Assembly: GCA_948099385.1 (NCBI GenBank)
Contig: CANUEZ040000179.1
Location: 12,736,501 to 12,800,500 of the forward strand
Source: Fasciola hepatica
Taxonomy: Eukaryota > Platyhelminthes > Trematoda > Plagiorchiida > Fasciolidae
Direction of reading: 5' to 3'
Length of the DNA stretch: 64,000 bases
Positions 31,051-43,400 of the stretch are shown piece by piece. The notes under the pieces are model-generated. The model was not told the DNA's origin. It saw nothing but the letters and a program-made list of their open reading frames with translations, and did not search any database. How positions within the stretch are numbered: the stretch's first letter is position 1; each line of letters begins with the position of its first letter. The position numbers and the translations under genes were made by a program.

Positions 31051-31507
31051 TCACATCTGCATGCTTTCTCCTTTCGAAGGGATAAATACGTGGTCTACCG
31101 TGTTCTTCACTGTCTGACGGTCAGACTCAAAGCCCTTATTGTTTATGCTTTCGTTCATGAAACAATCACAGCCTCCATCCTCGATGAAAACTTGCATTGT
31201 CTTTTTGAAATCATCATCAATTATATTGGTAGATCCGCTTATGAAGCTCTGGATGAGCATTTTATTCTGGTTCATCGATGCGAACATTAGGTAATATGTA
31301 TATTGACTGGTCGATTTCATGGCCATCTGGGTGATGTAATAGCAGTATATCTGGGAAAGGCGGATGGCCAACGGATTCCATCCCCGGCAAGAAATTCTAT
31401 ATCTTCGTAAGCTAGCTTGTAAATCATCGTTTGCCTCTTTCATCCTAACAGCAACTGGTAACTGGCTGATCGATCTTCTGGTTATTTGAGAGCTCTTTGC
31501 CATCCAA
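31051..31507 (-). CDS. 150-codon conventional exon or intronless gene
   Basis: The longest convincing open frame in the window. A strong acceptor (GTTTCTCTACTTTAG) lies four bases before ATG 31503 and the frame runs to TGA at 31053-31051. Codon use looks coding. The product is soluble-looking, with no signal peptide (starts MAKSSQITRRSISQLPV), a Tyr-rich central part and an acidic C-terminal third (DDDFKKTMQVFIEDGG). No domain recognised. It may be a whole gene trans-spliced at the acceptor, or the last exon of a gene whose earlier exons lie above 31.5 kb; 32219-32088 is a possible one. Confidence 0.5.
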
Positions 31508-32087
31508 CTAAAGTAGAGAAACTCCAGAGGCAACCAAAAATCCAATTATAACTGAACAGGATATAATCGAGGAGAGTTGTGACAGAAAGTTGTTCAGTTG
31601 GCTGATTATCTGTGCGAACACATATTCTAAAATATTGAGTTCTGTCTTGCATTGGCTGAAAGAATAATCGGTAGACTCTTTGTTTCAAACTCTTGTTTAA
31701 GTCGATGCATGGGCACTCCTGCATACGGATAAATCAATGGGAAACAAAACCAATACATGAAGGAACCACATGAAAACGTTAATCGGGGTTTTCCTATCAA
31801 TGATCCTCAACTAATACGTTTTACTATCTCAAAAGCGATCCGGTAAAACCTCTAACAGCGTGAAAACAATGCAACCCCTCATAAGTACGATTTTGGGGAA
31901 GTCGGTAAAGCCCATCGAGGACATTCGACAAATAGATTTTTGCTTTTTTCAATGATACCGGTATATTATGTTAGATATGAATGTTTTCCGCGACTGAGAT
32001 GTTTTGAAAGAGGATGACGCTTATACTGAACTTTTCTTTGTACATCCTGGGTCTGCGGTCTGACAAACTGTTCTCCCAAGAACTTAC

Positions 32088-32219
32088 AATAAGGAATTTC
32101 ACCGGAGAATAAGTGCATTTATTATCTATTTTACAGCGCATAATGTAGAACTGTACATAGGAATTATCACCGTATCTCCTATGGTTAAAAAACATCATTT
32201 CACCAACGAAGAGGATCAT
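32088..32219 (-). CDS. Possible first exon, phase 0
   Basis: ATG 32219, 44 codons, then donor GTAAGTTC in phase 0. Begins MILFVGEMMFFNHRRYGD. Not MEG-like. It could feed the 31.5 kb exon only if another acceptor is used there. Confidence 0.25.
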
Positions 32220-32299
32220 TTTCAACACTACGAGTTGCTCGATTGCCCATGCCGTAGTGACTGAACGTCATTCCTGAGCCGACCTTCTTCGTAAATAAG

Positions 32300-34200
32300 C
32301 TCGGTTCAGGGGCACTCCAGGCGAATATGTTTTAAACTGTGAATCACGTTTCAGAGTGGCTTCCCATACTTGCCGACACCAAAAAAAAAACAAATTCCAA
32401 GTGCTTAAGAATTTCATAGGTATTTTTGTCAGGGTTAAAAATTTTCGAGGCTGAGAAAGCTAGTCTTAATGGAGGGGAATTCGGAGCCCAGTTTCGTTTT
32501 TATTCACAGAAGAGTTTCTTCGATTTAATATAATAAATCACAATAAATAGTTGGGCGAAATTTTGCGTGACCAGTTGCTTCAAACTTTCTCTGTTATAAG
32601 CAATCCACAAGATTACGCCAAAGGAAATTCTTCTATGTCCGTTAACAATTTGCCGTAGAAAGTACCAGATGGTGGCATGAGGGACAAGCTAATTGCAGCG
32701 TGGCTACGAAGTTATTCTATGAGTATCCTTCGTGCCTGAACATTTATTTACGTAAACGAAGATTACATGCTTCTAAAACCCACTTGGCAGGTATCCAGTT
32801 AGTAAAATTATAACCCCATATAGGTGCTGAGGTTATAATGAGCACCCTGACGTAACTATCCGGCCATCATAGAGGAATAGAACACTTTCGGAAAGTCCGA
32901 GACGCACAGGTCCGCTTGGCATCTGTTGGATACTGGGTATCACGTAATCAGAAACAGAGTGTTTCACGTCTTTCAAAAAAACTGATTTAGCTATTGTTGA
33001 ACCTTTTCTAGAATAAATACAACTAGTTGGCTGATCCATTAAATGTAGATCCCAAAGATTATTGCAGAATCTATAGAAAACTTGTTGGTTATGCCGGACT
33101 AGAGTCCAGTTATTTGAATGTTGAACGATATATTATCATCATCAGTATTATCGGTGAGTTGCTGGCTTGATTGAGAAGTGTACTGCTTTTTGAAAGGCAA
33201 ACAAAAACCACCTATAGACGTTTGAAAGACACTGAAGATATCCCGAGGAAGGAAGCGGTAAAGTGAACAGGGTAGGTGTGATTATTTTATCTATGATAGT
33301 GATCGGTTCTACGAAGGTAGTTCGTAAGATATATGAAGTCCGTAGAAGTCACAAATAGCTGCTGCGACGATCAGAAGAAGAATTGAAAATTCACAAGTTC
33401 AACCCGGTCAGAAAACCCAACCGTTAACGCAGACCACTCCTTATTGATCGATCTGATTGTTGGCCAAGGTGACCTTGAACAGCCTGAATCTGAAAGCGAT
33501 CCAACCCCCTCCCACCTTCTCCCCCTGAAACTCTCACACACAAGCAAGCACACCATAAGAAGAGAGACATTTAAATGCACATACGTGTACACAAGTTCGC
33601 AGACGCGACCAAGTTTATTCAAGTGTTCAGACAGTGCGATTAAACTGAATAACTCTGTATAAATCATTTGAGACGGTTCACGAAACAGCCTAGTTGCTTC
33701 GTTTCTTCTACACTAACAACCTTATGGTCAGTACATGTAGATGAACTTAACAGTATCATGATAGAGTCAAAAAGGTATTCACCTGGTTAAATACTGATCG
33801 ATAATAAGGAGTGTGCCGTGTCAATCCTTACTTACCGAATGCAACTGCATGTAGCTTGTAGCACGACAAAGGACAGATCAACCGATATGAGAAGCTGTAC
33901 AAATGGCACGATTCTACATAGGCATATTGCTATCGGAAGCTGATGTGGGCAGCGTAAAAGCACCCTTGGCCATTGGAAAGGTTTGGCTATGTTGCATAAG
34001 TTTTCCTCTTGTCTATCCACAATTGTTCAAAGAGGCAAAAATGTCTTGATGGACAATTAGATAAATAAACACTCACTTATCAGTTGAATATATTGTGCAG
34101 TATTTTGATGACACTTTCCAGCAGAGAAAGCCACCTGACTCATGATAAACGGGGTTAGACTTGGGGAAACAACTAGGCATATTTCCCTTTCAAAATTCAA
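32300..34200. other. Interval with little supported coding signal
   Basis: I see only weak exon-like patterns here, for example a 9-nt candidate at 33839-33847 (minus) with a strong donor GTAAGT but a mediocre acceptor. No repeat family was recognised. Confidence 0.3.
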
Positions 34201-34292
34201 GATCACTGTAGGACCTTCGTTATTGATCCATGTCTAAGGACGAATAGCGAGTCGCACACAAACCACTGAGTCAATGGCGATGTTAACATCAC

Positions 34293-34391
34293 CCCTTTTG
34301 GAAGCCACACCAAGGCTGGAATCAATCAATAACAACATCAAGTTGAGCATGACACGAAACCATTGTCCTCGTTGAGTTATGAACATTTTGC
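34293..34391 (-). CDS. Possible signal-peptide first exon
   Basis: Acceptor CTACCTATCCGATGTACAG, ATG 34386, leader core MLNLMLLLIDSSLG, and a phase-1 donor GTGATG of moderate strength. Downstream exons were not assigned with confidence. Confidence 0.35.
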
Positions 34392-35234
34392 CTGTACATC
34401 GGATAGGTAGCCGATGTTTGGTCAAGTAGACTCGTTCCCTACACTTGGTATATCGAGATTCTGCCTAAAGTGCTATCCAGCCTCATTGCTACTTTGTTTG
34501 TGAGGTTGCGCTTTCGTCTCACTTAGGCCTAATGCACAGAGGACGTTCGTCTTAGACGTCAATCTCAGTGTGCTAGCAGCGAGTTAGTGGATGTTCATCG
34601 GTAACGGTTTATAACAAGGATGAATTCTGTGCACATTGCTTCTTCCGTGATTTTTAACGGTGAATTGAGCACTGATACTTCGCAACAGATCATTTTGATA
34701 ACCAAGTATCCTCTGACTACTGAAATTACCTAATTTCGATGTATTACAGAGGTGAAACTGGGTCCAACAAATTCGGTGTCCCTTTTCAAGAAGGAATTTG
34801 GTGGGTCCAGGTACATCACGAAAATTTCAGTTGAATAAATCGTAACCGTTTTGCCCAACATAAACAGATTTTTGTTCTCCTTTATGGTTTCGATTAAATT
34901 AAGCTGCAATAAAAGGATGGTCAAATTTGTTTGATTTTTAAATTTTTTTGTTTTCATATTTTGTAAGAAAATGTAAGACTAGAGTTCTTAGATGAAAGCC
35001 GCATTAAGTCGAAATGGAATAAATGTTTCAAAAGTTTTGCAAGGGCTGAGAAAAGTGAAGTTTATGTGTAAAAAATAAAATACCAATAGACCAATATGCT
35101 TTTTTGTTGTTTTGTGGGATGTGGACCGAGTAGGGGGCCGGGGTTTTACTAAAAATGGTTTCACAAGATAAAGTACACTGACTTCTAAAAAAAGAATGTT
35201 GAACGAGCTCGTTTTGGTAGCCATATCCTTGTAG

Positions 35235-36135
35235 TCATTACAGTTATTTCTATAAATTTGAGGTGCATAAAGTATGAACAGTGTCTATGTGTCAAGATGT
35301 GAATGAGAATTTATCAAAATTAGGTGTTGCGCACTTAGGGAAGACAAGAGGAGAAATGTTGTTATCCTGTGGTTGGGAAAAGGACTGATGAAGCAATGAA
35401 GAATAGTTTCGAGGATGATCCATTTTCGGTTGCTACCGAGGGGTCAGGCTCTTGGTCACGCTGATTTTGAGGGACTGTTTTAGATCGCTGCCAGAGCACT
35501 TTGAGAGCTTTAACTAAATGCTTTTGAAAACAGCCATGGATTAAGTAATTTGATCAATAAAGCCTCTGTCGTTGCTAGGTGTTGTTTTCGAGTGACTTTC
35601 GGAGCGTTTGTGTTTTTTCTAGACTATTTCAAAAGTGTCGTCGTTCGCGTACGGTTCAGTGTCCTCAAGATGCACCACATTTGCACTGGCCATTGCTTTT
35701 CTGTTTTCCGTAGTCAGTCAAGTTAGCTCATGCTGATTGATCCCTTGTGATAGCTTCCGTGTAATTCTACCTGTATGAATTGAAGAACATGGGCAAACAA
35801 ACAAGTAGATTAGAATGGATGAGATGGGGACAGGTAACTGTTTTTTAGGTTCGTCGAGACTACTGATCGGCTGGTGAAGCGAGCATGTATTGTGGCTCTA
35901 GGAGGGTGCTAGCGACTACCTCGTCCAAGCGTTGAAACTGGAAATAGAGAACCCCCAAAACCCTTCTTCATTGCTTTTCCCGTCCTTTTCCCAACCACGG
36001 GACAACAACATTTCTCCTCCTATTATCCCTAACTACGCAACACCTAATTTTGATGACTGCCTAATCACATCTTGACACAATAGACATTGTCCGTAATTTA
36101 CGCACTTCAAATCTATAAAGGTAACTACACGGATA
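35235..36135. mobile_element. ~0.9 kb element with long terminal inverted repeats
   Basis: About 165 bases at 35235-35405 match, as a reverse complement, 35955-36135. Shared strings include AATTAGGTGTTGCG, GTGGTTGGGAAAAGGAC and GTGTCAAGATGTG. I estimate roughly 80% identity by eye. The interior shows no open frame of note, so this looks like a non-autonomous foldback or MITE-like DNA element. Target-site duplications are not clear. Confidence 0.75.
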
Positions 36136-36286
36136 GTATTACCAAAACAAGCTCATTCGCTACTCACCTTCTCTATATGTACGGCGAAACGGGATTATGG
36201 AGCGAAATTGTGAAGTTTTTTGAGTGCGAATAGCAACAGACGTGTACTGTCCCAAAAGTTTTTATTTTGGTAAACTTTATACTCAC

Positions 36287-36295
36287 TTGGCGTAG
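36287..36295 (-). CDS. Possible 9-nt micro-exon
   Basis: Acceptor TAACCTATGTATTAG and donor GTGAGT; phase 1 reads TP. Isolated. Confidence 0.4.
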
Positions 36296-36797
36296 CTAAT
36301 ACATAGGTTACCGACTATTTCCTCCGTCGAGATGAAAACACGACTAATCACAGTTAGATAGTTCCAGATGACACAAGCAATAACTGCTACGTTTTGCCAA
36401 CCAAGGAAAACACCTTCATTCTCTCAGGACAGGACCCTTCAAACCCACCTTCCTACCGGTCATCTGAACTGTTTGTGGTCCAGACTGCCTTAAGTCAATC
36501 CCAAGATGCAAAATCAGTTGTGTGCATATGAAACCTCCGGGTCTGTTTTGAGCAAATAATGTGCTCTTGTCAAATACCAACAAAAATCTAACACAAATAG
36601 TAGGCGAGGAAGTTTGGCTTGTAGAATCAAAACGTTTTTTCACAAAGTAAAAGAAAACAGCCTAAAATTATTACATCAGGATTTGGGTTTAGGCTATTCG
36701 TAGCCTCTGGCTCGCCATTTAAAGGACATTAACAAAAACAGCAACTACGTTCTATATGGAACTTGGAAAAAGACCAGCAATCGTTTGCTTATTCTAG

Positions 36798-36848
36798 GCT
36801 ATTCAACTATATGCGCACATCTGTTGGTATGAGTGGAAATTTGCAACG
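36798..36848 (+). CDS. Possible 51-nt exon, phase 0
   Basis: Acceptor CGTTTGCTTATTCTAG and donor GTGAGC. Open in phase 0 (AIQLYAHICWYEWKFAT); phase 1 hits TGA. It would belong to a plus-strand gene of a different phase. Confidence 0.4.
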
Positions 36849-37021
36849 GTGAGCGAGAGTTCAAACAATCCTATGGCATTATGGGTGAACAGTTGTGTTT
36901 TTGGAACTACTTTTGACTCACAGTAGACAGGTAAAAATATGATAAATTGTACGTCCGAAAAAAATCACACTCGATCGATAGATGAGTGCAAGTTGACGTA
37001 CATTTCTGAGCCCTGTTTTGT

Positions 37022-37053
37022 TCCGTTCCGTTTCGTTTCGTTTCGTTTCGTAT
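37022..37053. repeat. TTTCG pentanucleotide repeat
   Basis: Six tandem units of TTCCG/TTTCG. Confidence 0.85.
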
Positions 37054-37925
37054 CATTCATATTATGAACCAGAACTCTTCCGCTCGTCCGTTGTGTTGTA
37101 TCTGTTTGTTCTATTTTAGTCTACAACTTCTAATTGACTGCTTCCAACTACCTAAGTAGGTACTTTCGGACAAATTAATGCTTTCATCCAAAGTCCGATC
37201 GATTGTCAGTCCCCTCTCCCACTCTCACGTTATTCCCTTATACGTGTGGGCTGTGCAATCAGTGTGCATGATGTATAAAAGAGCTAAAATATCAATGATT
37301 TCCAGTAGAAAGGTGACAAGTTCTCTGGCGAGTTTAATGAGGTCCGTTCTGGATACATCCAACATAAAATTCTGATGACATACAAACTCTGTGAACAATG
37401 ATGATGTGAACTGTAAACCGATCTCGCGTTTAACTCGACCGCATTTCCAAGTGAAAGACTGTTCCGGCCCCGTTCCCCGTTAAGCAAGCGGTTACTGTCC
37501 GGACTTGAAGGATTGACCATAGTTTGCTTTCAGTTCTTTGTAGTTAGAGTATTTCTTATCCTGGTTCGGTAGTAGAGCTTTACTAATGATAATGCTAATA
37601 CCCATAATAAACAATTTTTCCAATTCTATTTAATCCACCAAAAGATAATCAATTTTGTACAACAGTTCAGGAAGGAGCAAATGGAAAGCTGAAAAGACAA
37701 GAAGTGATCTTTGGTGGCGGGCAACATACCCGGACTTTTTCTGTCCACAGTTCACGATGATAACTGTCTCACCATTGACGTAGTAATAACCCGAGAACAA
37801 CTTTGTGGTTCTCAGTGATGGCCCTTTGAGCACAGCCGATTCTATGTGCAAACTCCTGATGGACGCCCGGGTAGATTTAATTTAACTTTAATTAGGTAAT
37901 TTTATTCTTTTCTGGCAAATACCAG

Positions 37926-38000
37926 AATGTCTACTCCTAAGTTAGCTTTCTTTTACGACGCATCGGGTAGGGCCAAACAAGAGACGTCAATCTTTGAAAG
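37926..38000 (+). CDS. Possible first exon of a conventional gene
   Basis: Acceptor TTTTCTGGCAAATACCAG, one base, ATG 37927, 24 codons beginning MSTPKLAFFYDASGRAKQE, then donor GTAATA in phase 2. A phase-2 continuation after the acceptor at 38220 would read SPWKLSMESSCIK then stop. No signal peptide; family unknown. Confidence 0.4.
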
Positions 38001-38786
38001 GTAATAAAAGTTTACGATTACTGCACCATCTACTTTAATTCTTCAAAAAACAACTTCACGTCAAGGTGATATTAAGGTAAAGTTTGTTTGCTATTTCGCA
38101 ATAGACGGATACGTCACATTAGCTATATATCTGCTCACCTCTAGTTCATATTCTATTAGACAAAAAATGAGGCAACTGCCCCACACAATAACGGAACACA
38201 CTACCGAATCACCTTTCTAGATCACCATGGAAACTATCAATGGAATCATCCTGCATCAAGTGATTCCTACTGGTTGTCGTATTTATCCAATCACGTATTT
38301 AAAACTCATCCCAGAAATTCCTAAAATTGGTTGTGTTCATAATCCGTAGCTGCAGAATACGTAGTTGTTGCACTTCACTTATTTATTTGAATGTGAATGC
38401 AACCAGAGCGCTGCCGGCGAGTAAGCCGTGTGCAAGCGAGCAAAAGAGCTGAGCTAAATGTGCTTTTACGCGCAAACAGGTAAGGCCAACCGATACAGAG
38501 CGTGATCGATCGGTTGGTACTGCCCGAGCTGAAGTATGACTAATGATTAATACCTGTCCATGCGTGATAGGTATACTAACTGGTTGTCAGTGTAGTAAGC
38601 ATAATTCTAACCTGACTGAACTAAATTACCCAAAAAGGTATCCAGGTGTCGACTTCCATTATTAGGAAATCTCAAATTTCACCCACTTTGATGTGAAATG
38701 TTAATCTGGAGTGACTGTACTGCTTCGATTATTTTCATGACAGTCAGTGCTTTTATCATTATTCATCGTTTCATAAAATTCCTTAC

Positions 38787-38798
38787 TGTTTAAAGACA
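38787..38798 (-). CDS. Possible 12-nt micro-exon
   Basis: Acceptor GAGACTGTAAATAG and donor GTAAGG; phase 1 reads SLN. Confidence 0.35.
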
Positions 38799-39040
38799 CT
38801 ATTTACAGTCTCCGATTGAACCGATAGTCGTCAAACGAGAGAGTCGCAGCTACGGACGAGTGGAACCCAAATCTACTTCGTGTTCCCGACAACTACCAGA
38901 CACATTTGAAGCTACTATTTGCTTCTTTACTCCTAGTTCAAAAGTTCCACCGCTACACTCAAATGTGATTGAAACACGGTCATACATTCTAACAAACTCT
39001 TTAAGCAAAATCTACTAATGCTTCCTAAAAGTCTACTTAC

Positions 39041-39094
39041 GAAGACGATATACAAAATTTTGAAAAATCTTCTTTAAGGTTATCAGCAAGATCT
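39041..39094 (-). CDS. 54-nt exon with strong sites, conflicting frame
   Basis: Acceptor TTTCTGAAAAGCACAG and donor GTAAGTAG enclose 54 bases, open in phase 1 (ILLITLKKIFQNFVYRL). After the 27-nt or 21-nt gene K exons the junction codon is TAG; after the 12-nt exon it is AAG. So it is either the gene K last exon or is used only when the two exons before it are skipped. Confidence 0.5.
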
Positions 39095-40282
39095 CTGTGC
39101 TTTTCAGAAAGAAAAAAAGAAGAAAATAAGCTTCAATAACTTACAAACTGAGTGGTGAAAGTTTTTAGAGACTGAGGTGAAAAGTTCACCGCGGTCGATT
39201 CTGACAATCCGCATTGAGCATAAAATCATTTTGTTTCTTGTTACTGCGCTATGTTTTCGAATCTTCTTCGTGTACCCTTGAACCAAACACAGATGTTTCA
39301 CCCCTTTATGTACTCCTTCTAAGATGTTTATTATCAAGAGCTTTTTACCTGATCTCTCTAGTACAAAAGTTGATCGGCAATCGATTATTTCATACGCTCA
39401 AAAGAAAAGCCTGGACTAACTGTTGCTTTACTAGTCCGTATGAAAAAGGAGTCCATCAAAGAGCTGCATATTATAGTTTCTTTTAAACTGAGAGTATGTC
39501 TGATATTGCTCCGCCTTTCAGCGTCGAGACTGATTTAGATTGCCGAAGTTATTTGACCAATCCTTATTTTCTCCTTCATTGGTCAGCGATTTACTAGTTG
39601 ATAATGGAGGATTACCGCAGAGGAACTCGCCAATCGTGAAATGAAACCAGAAATTCAATTGGAAACAGCACTCTAAATTAAATGGCTCCTGATAAAATAT
39701 AGAGTTAAAAAGAAATAAAAGTTATTAGTTGATGGCTGTTCAACGTTTATTCGGAATGGTTCACCACGGTGATGGATGTCAGTTGTCCAACAGAATGACG
39801 AGAACCAATGACAAACACACACATACATATATGGTAACAAAACCGATAACTCAAGCTTTTTCATTGCTACAATGGATGTAAAAGCTTATGCGCCACAGTA
39901 TCCTTGGGTTTTCCGTAGTTCACCAATCCGGTTCTCAGGTTCAAAGTCGCTTGTTTTTGCCTTATCAGTAGTGTGATGGGGAATTGTAGTCCTCCAATAT
40001 TTTCAGATAGATTTACGTACTCCTAGGGAATAGAAAGTGCGCCCCATTGACAGATTAACTCCGCTTTCCTAATCACTGTCCAGTTTTAATTTTCCTTAAT
40101 TGAAACAACCATTTTCTCACAAACGGCCACCACATTAGCCACTTGACGACGAGAAAGCGCCAAAAAACAGTTACTTTACGGCTTTCGTTCCTAATAAACC
40201 AGAAATTAAACAGCCTCTTTCGTAAATGATGACTAATGTAGCGATCAGCATTGTCGTTTTATTGACGTACTGATCTGTATTT
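39093..40282 (-). CDS. Candidate micro-exon gene K, 3' part
   Basis: Exons on the minus strand: 40282-40271 (12 nt), 40141-40121 (21 nt), 39171-39145 (27 nt), then an acceptor at 39095. The peptide reads IQI / M-ANVVAV / F-SKNFHHSV and the next acceptor gives T|AG, a stop, so the last exon would carry only the end of the stop codon. The 5' end is missing, perhaps cut off by the R2-like insertion above 40.7 kb. Confidence 0.45.
39145..39171 (-). CDS. 27-nt micro-exon, gene K
   Basis: Acceptor GAACTTTTCACCTCAG and donor GTAAGTTA, both excellent. Phase 1 reads SKNFHHSV. Confidence 0.8.
40121..40141 (-). CDS. 21-nt micro-exon, gene K
   Basis: Acceptor GCTTTCTCGTCGTCAAG and donor GTGAGA. Phase 1 reads ANVVAV. 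Confidence 0.6.
40271..40282 (-). CDS. Possible 12-nt micro-exon, gene K
   Basis: Acceptor TTAACCTGTTCGGAG (weak) and donor GTACGT. Phase 1 reads IQI. Confidence 0.4.
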
Positions 40283-40699
40283 CTCCGAACAGGTTAAGAT
40301 TGACAGTTCGTCCTCATCTTCTGCGTGCCAGCTCTATCTAAATAGTAATGCTAACGAGATTGCTGATAGAATAACACCTTTTACTATCAAATCCAAGATT
40401 TTCAAGAATTGTGCAAACTAGATTATGACATCCGACAAGCCATACGACGATGAATCAAGGTTAAAACATTCAGGAAGTGTGTTGAGCTTTCGCAGATTAG
40501 GCTAATAATTCAGATCATACGGGTTCGTTGCACCTGTGTACCATTTATTTTTCATTCACGGGTTACAAAATGAGGGGAGAGAAAACAGAGATAGTCGGAA
40601 AAGTTAGCCTTTTGTTATGGAAACCGTCATCCTATATGTGGAAGGACTAGCGTACGCGTCCAACGCATCCTGCTCTCCGATCACGTACTTTCTGGCAGA

Positions 40700-43400
40700 T
40701 TTAATTACAATATGCAGTATGTGAAATCGATCTTATGTTCAGCTGAAGAACCTGGCCAGACTGAGACTTTTCTGATAGACAACGTAGAATTTGAGCAATT
40801 CAAGCATTGCAAATCGACACTTTTTCGCTAACTGCAAAACGACCAGAACCTAGATAACTCAGACTATAGCCAGACCGTTTGTACAAGAGACCAACGTTAG
40901 AGATTATGAAAGGGTGACGCCTGAACTTCACCGATGGTTTTCCCAGGGTTGACCACATCTCATTCTCGATCGCAGGTATCGAGTACTGTTCCAGTTCAAC
41001 TTTCTAACCATCATATAGATATCTGGAGCCCTCTTTGTGAGTGACCATATTCTGCTAGTAACACACTCCCTCCAGAGGAATGGAGGATTCAACCATTTCT
41101 TTACGTTCTTCTCATGAAAGATAGGATCCAAGTAGATACAATAATTTTTTGCATTGTTTGCCCCAAAAGTCGTATTTGAAAGCACATAATTGAAGGGCAT
41201 GATCAATCGACTCCACGGTGTCACTCTGCCCGCGGCACTTAAGTTCGTCATTGAGGAACGCACCTCCTCAAGCCAGTTGGCCTTAGGATGGGAGAAAACC
41301 ATCACCTAACCTTGCTGTCCGCAGTGAGAGCCTTGGTTTAGCCTCACTGCCCCCGAAAAACCAGGGGAAACTTGCGCTGTCCATCAAAAAACAGCGCATT
41401 TAACGACCATTACAAGAACCAAGCAAATCCTTCGTCCAGGTAGAAGCCGTTTCACGTTTAATGGCAGATATGGTAGGGCCCAATCTGACTGGAGGATTGG
41501 TTTGTCAAATCCGTTGATGAAAGATACTGGCAGAGGCGGCCAAAGTGCCTGGTCTAGAGACGGAAGTACCAGGTGTCCCACACACTCCTGTTGAGTCAGA
41601 AGTAATGAAATTGATAGGTTGCGAAGTCCCCACCCTCCTGCTGATCTGTTCGCGTAAAAGGTCAGCTCTAGGCTAAGTCAAGCATGTACCTCCTTGCAAA
41701 CCATGGTGTCCATACGTTTAAGTGTTCACCGATGAGCGACACCAAGAACCAGTGCACATTAGATCTATGGAAGTGTGAACCGAACCAAGATGTCCGAACT
41801 CTGGTACCTTTTTAGGGGATTCTGAGTAATGTACTATAACGGTGACTCAAGTTTGTCTGTTGAACGTGGTTGTACCAGTCCTTTCCAGTTGAATGTCAAG
41901 CCAAAAAACTTCAGCGTTTGACGAAAACCAAGAGGTCTCCAACTTCTCATCGATTCCGTAATTGTTAGGCTATAAGACCAAGCGTCTACCTTTAAAATGA
42001 TTAAGCAGCGTGATCCCGACTGACTTGTCATTACCGATGTTCACCTCAGCGTCCGCCAGAGCGTTTCCATAGTCAATCAGCATTCCTAGTGAAGAGGACC
42101 AGATTATCGGCTTGCACCAGATAAATGGCAAGCATCCTGCCAGCGATAAGATCAGTATCAGGACAGGAGATGGTAATCACCCAGTCCATACCAGCAATAC
42201 GTAGCACAGGAAATAACAGATCCCCTTCGCACACACCTTGGAAGCACGTAACTGATATTCCTTCTAGTATGAGTGCATGGCCTGCATGTGGATTAGATAC
42301 CCCACCTGTAACCGACAAAACAACCAAACTAGAGGCTCCAAATCATGATCGATCTGACCCTTCCCTGTCCTCACCCAAAATTGGTCTTCCACTAACGTTT
42401 TGTGCCACATCTGCACATTCGTTAAACCACACATCGGACATTGACCGTGAGCGATCGCTGACTGGCTCGTGCACTAACTTTGTCCTGTGACCTTTGGACC
42501 ACACTTTCCATAGACATTTCGTTGGCTTGACCACTTGGACCTCAAACAGTCCTGAATTGCATGTATTTGGCCGACTCTAATTATCGGAGCGGTTATCGTC
42601 CAGGTTTGTACAATTTCCGTGTTATCTTTACGACTGTTTTATAAGGAACCGTATTGAAACCCACAATTGATTGCCTGGCTTTTTTGGACTGTGTTACGCG
42701 TATTTCAACGACTACTAAAAATCAGTTATACTACCATTATTTCCGGAAAATAAGCTGTCTGTACCACTCTGAGGAGTGTATCATGGAAGATCAATTCAAA
42801 CATCTTCAAAATACTCGTGAACCCCGAGGTCACTGGCAAGCAGTTTCGATGGACCGACCAAAGGATCACATTCAGAGTATTTAGGGCCTCGGATTAGCCA
42901 TCCAGTTGGTGAAAGGTCATTCATCAGAGTGACACAGCAACAAAACTTGCCTCTCCAGCGACTCGTCAAGACCTTATGGGACGGCCGCAACAGAATAGAA
43001 GTTATGACAATAGATGACAAAGCACGAGGACCTGTTGAACTGCTCTGCTTTTGTACCAAAGTGATCCGGGCCTTGCTGACCTTTTGAGTGGAAGTCACCA
43101 GGACAAGCAGCGCATTGAGCAGTCGAGCTAAGTCCACCTGATTCATGTGCAGCATGTTCGCTGCTGTCAGTCGATCTGAGCTCGGAGCGGTCGGCTCGAT
43201 TTATTTAAGCGCCTCCAGGACCTTGCGCGCTAAGACTGAGTCCATTGTCAAGAGGGTGTTGATCAGATGGCTGCAGGATCGGGCAGGGGTCAGAATGACT
43301 CGGATGAACGCAGAGGCTTTTTCAATAGACCAGAAGTTTTGAAGGTTGAGTAGTATAGTTCATATAAGCAGCTTTTCGATCGCTAGATAAGATGACACCA
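40700..43400 (-). mobile_element. Decayed non-LTR retrotransposon, R2-like reverse transcriptase
   Basis: Minus-strand fragments in shifting frames match, in the right order, motifs I know from R2-clade reverse transcriptases. ARITLVQK...TGPRALSSIVITSILLR lies at about 43071-42990. GVCEGDLLFPVL is at about 42237-42202, where intact copies have a GV-QGDPLSP motif. ADNLVLF at about 42111-42091 stands for the AFADDLVLF box. LKFFGLTFNWKG is near 41900 and GGWGLRNLS near 41620. Frameshifts, internal stops and a changed catalytic box (ADN for ADD) mean it is dead. Confidence 0.65.
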
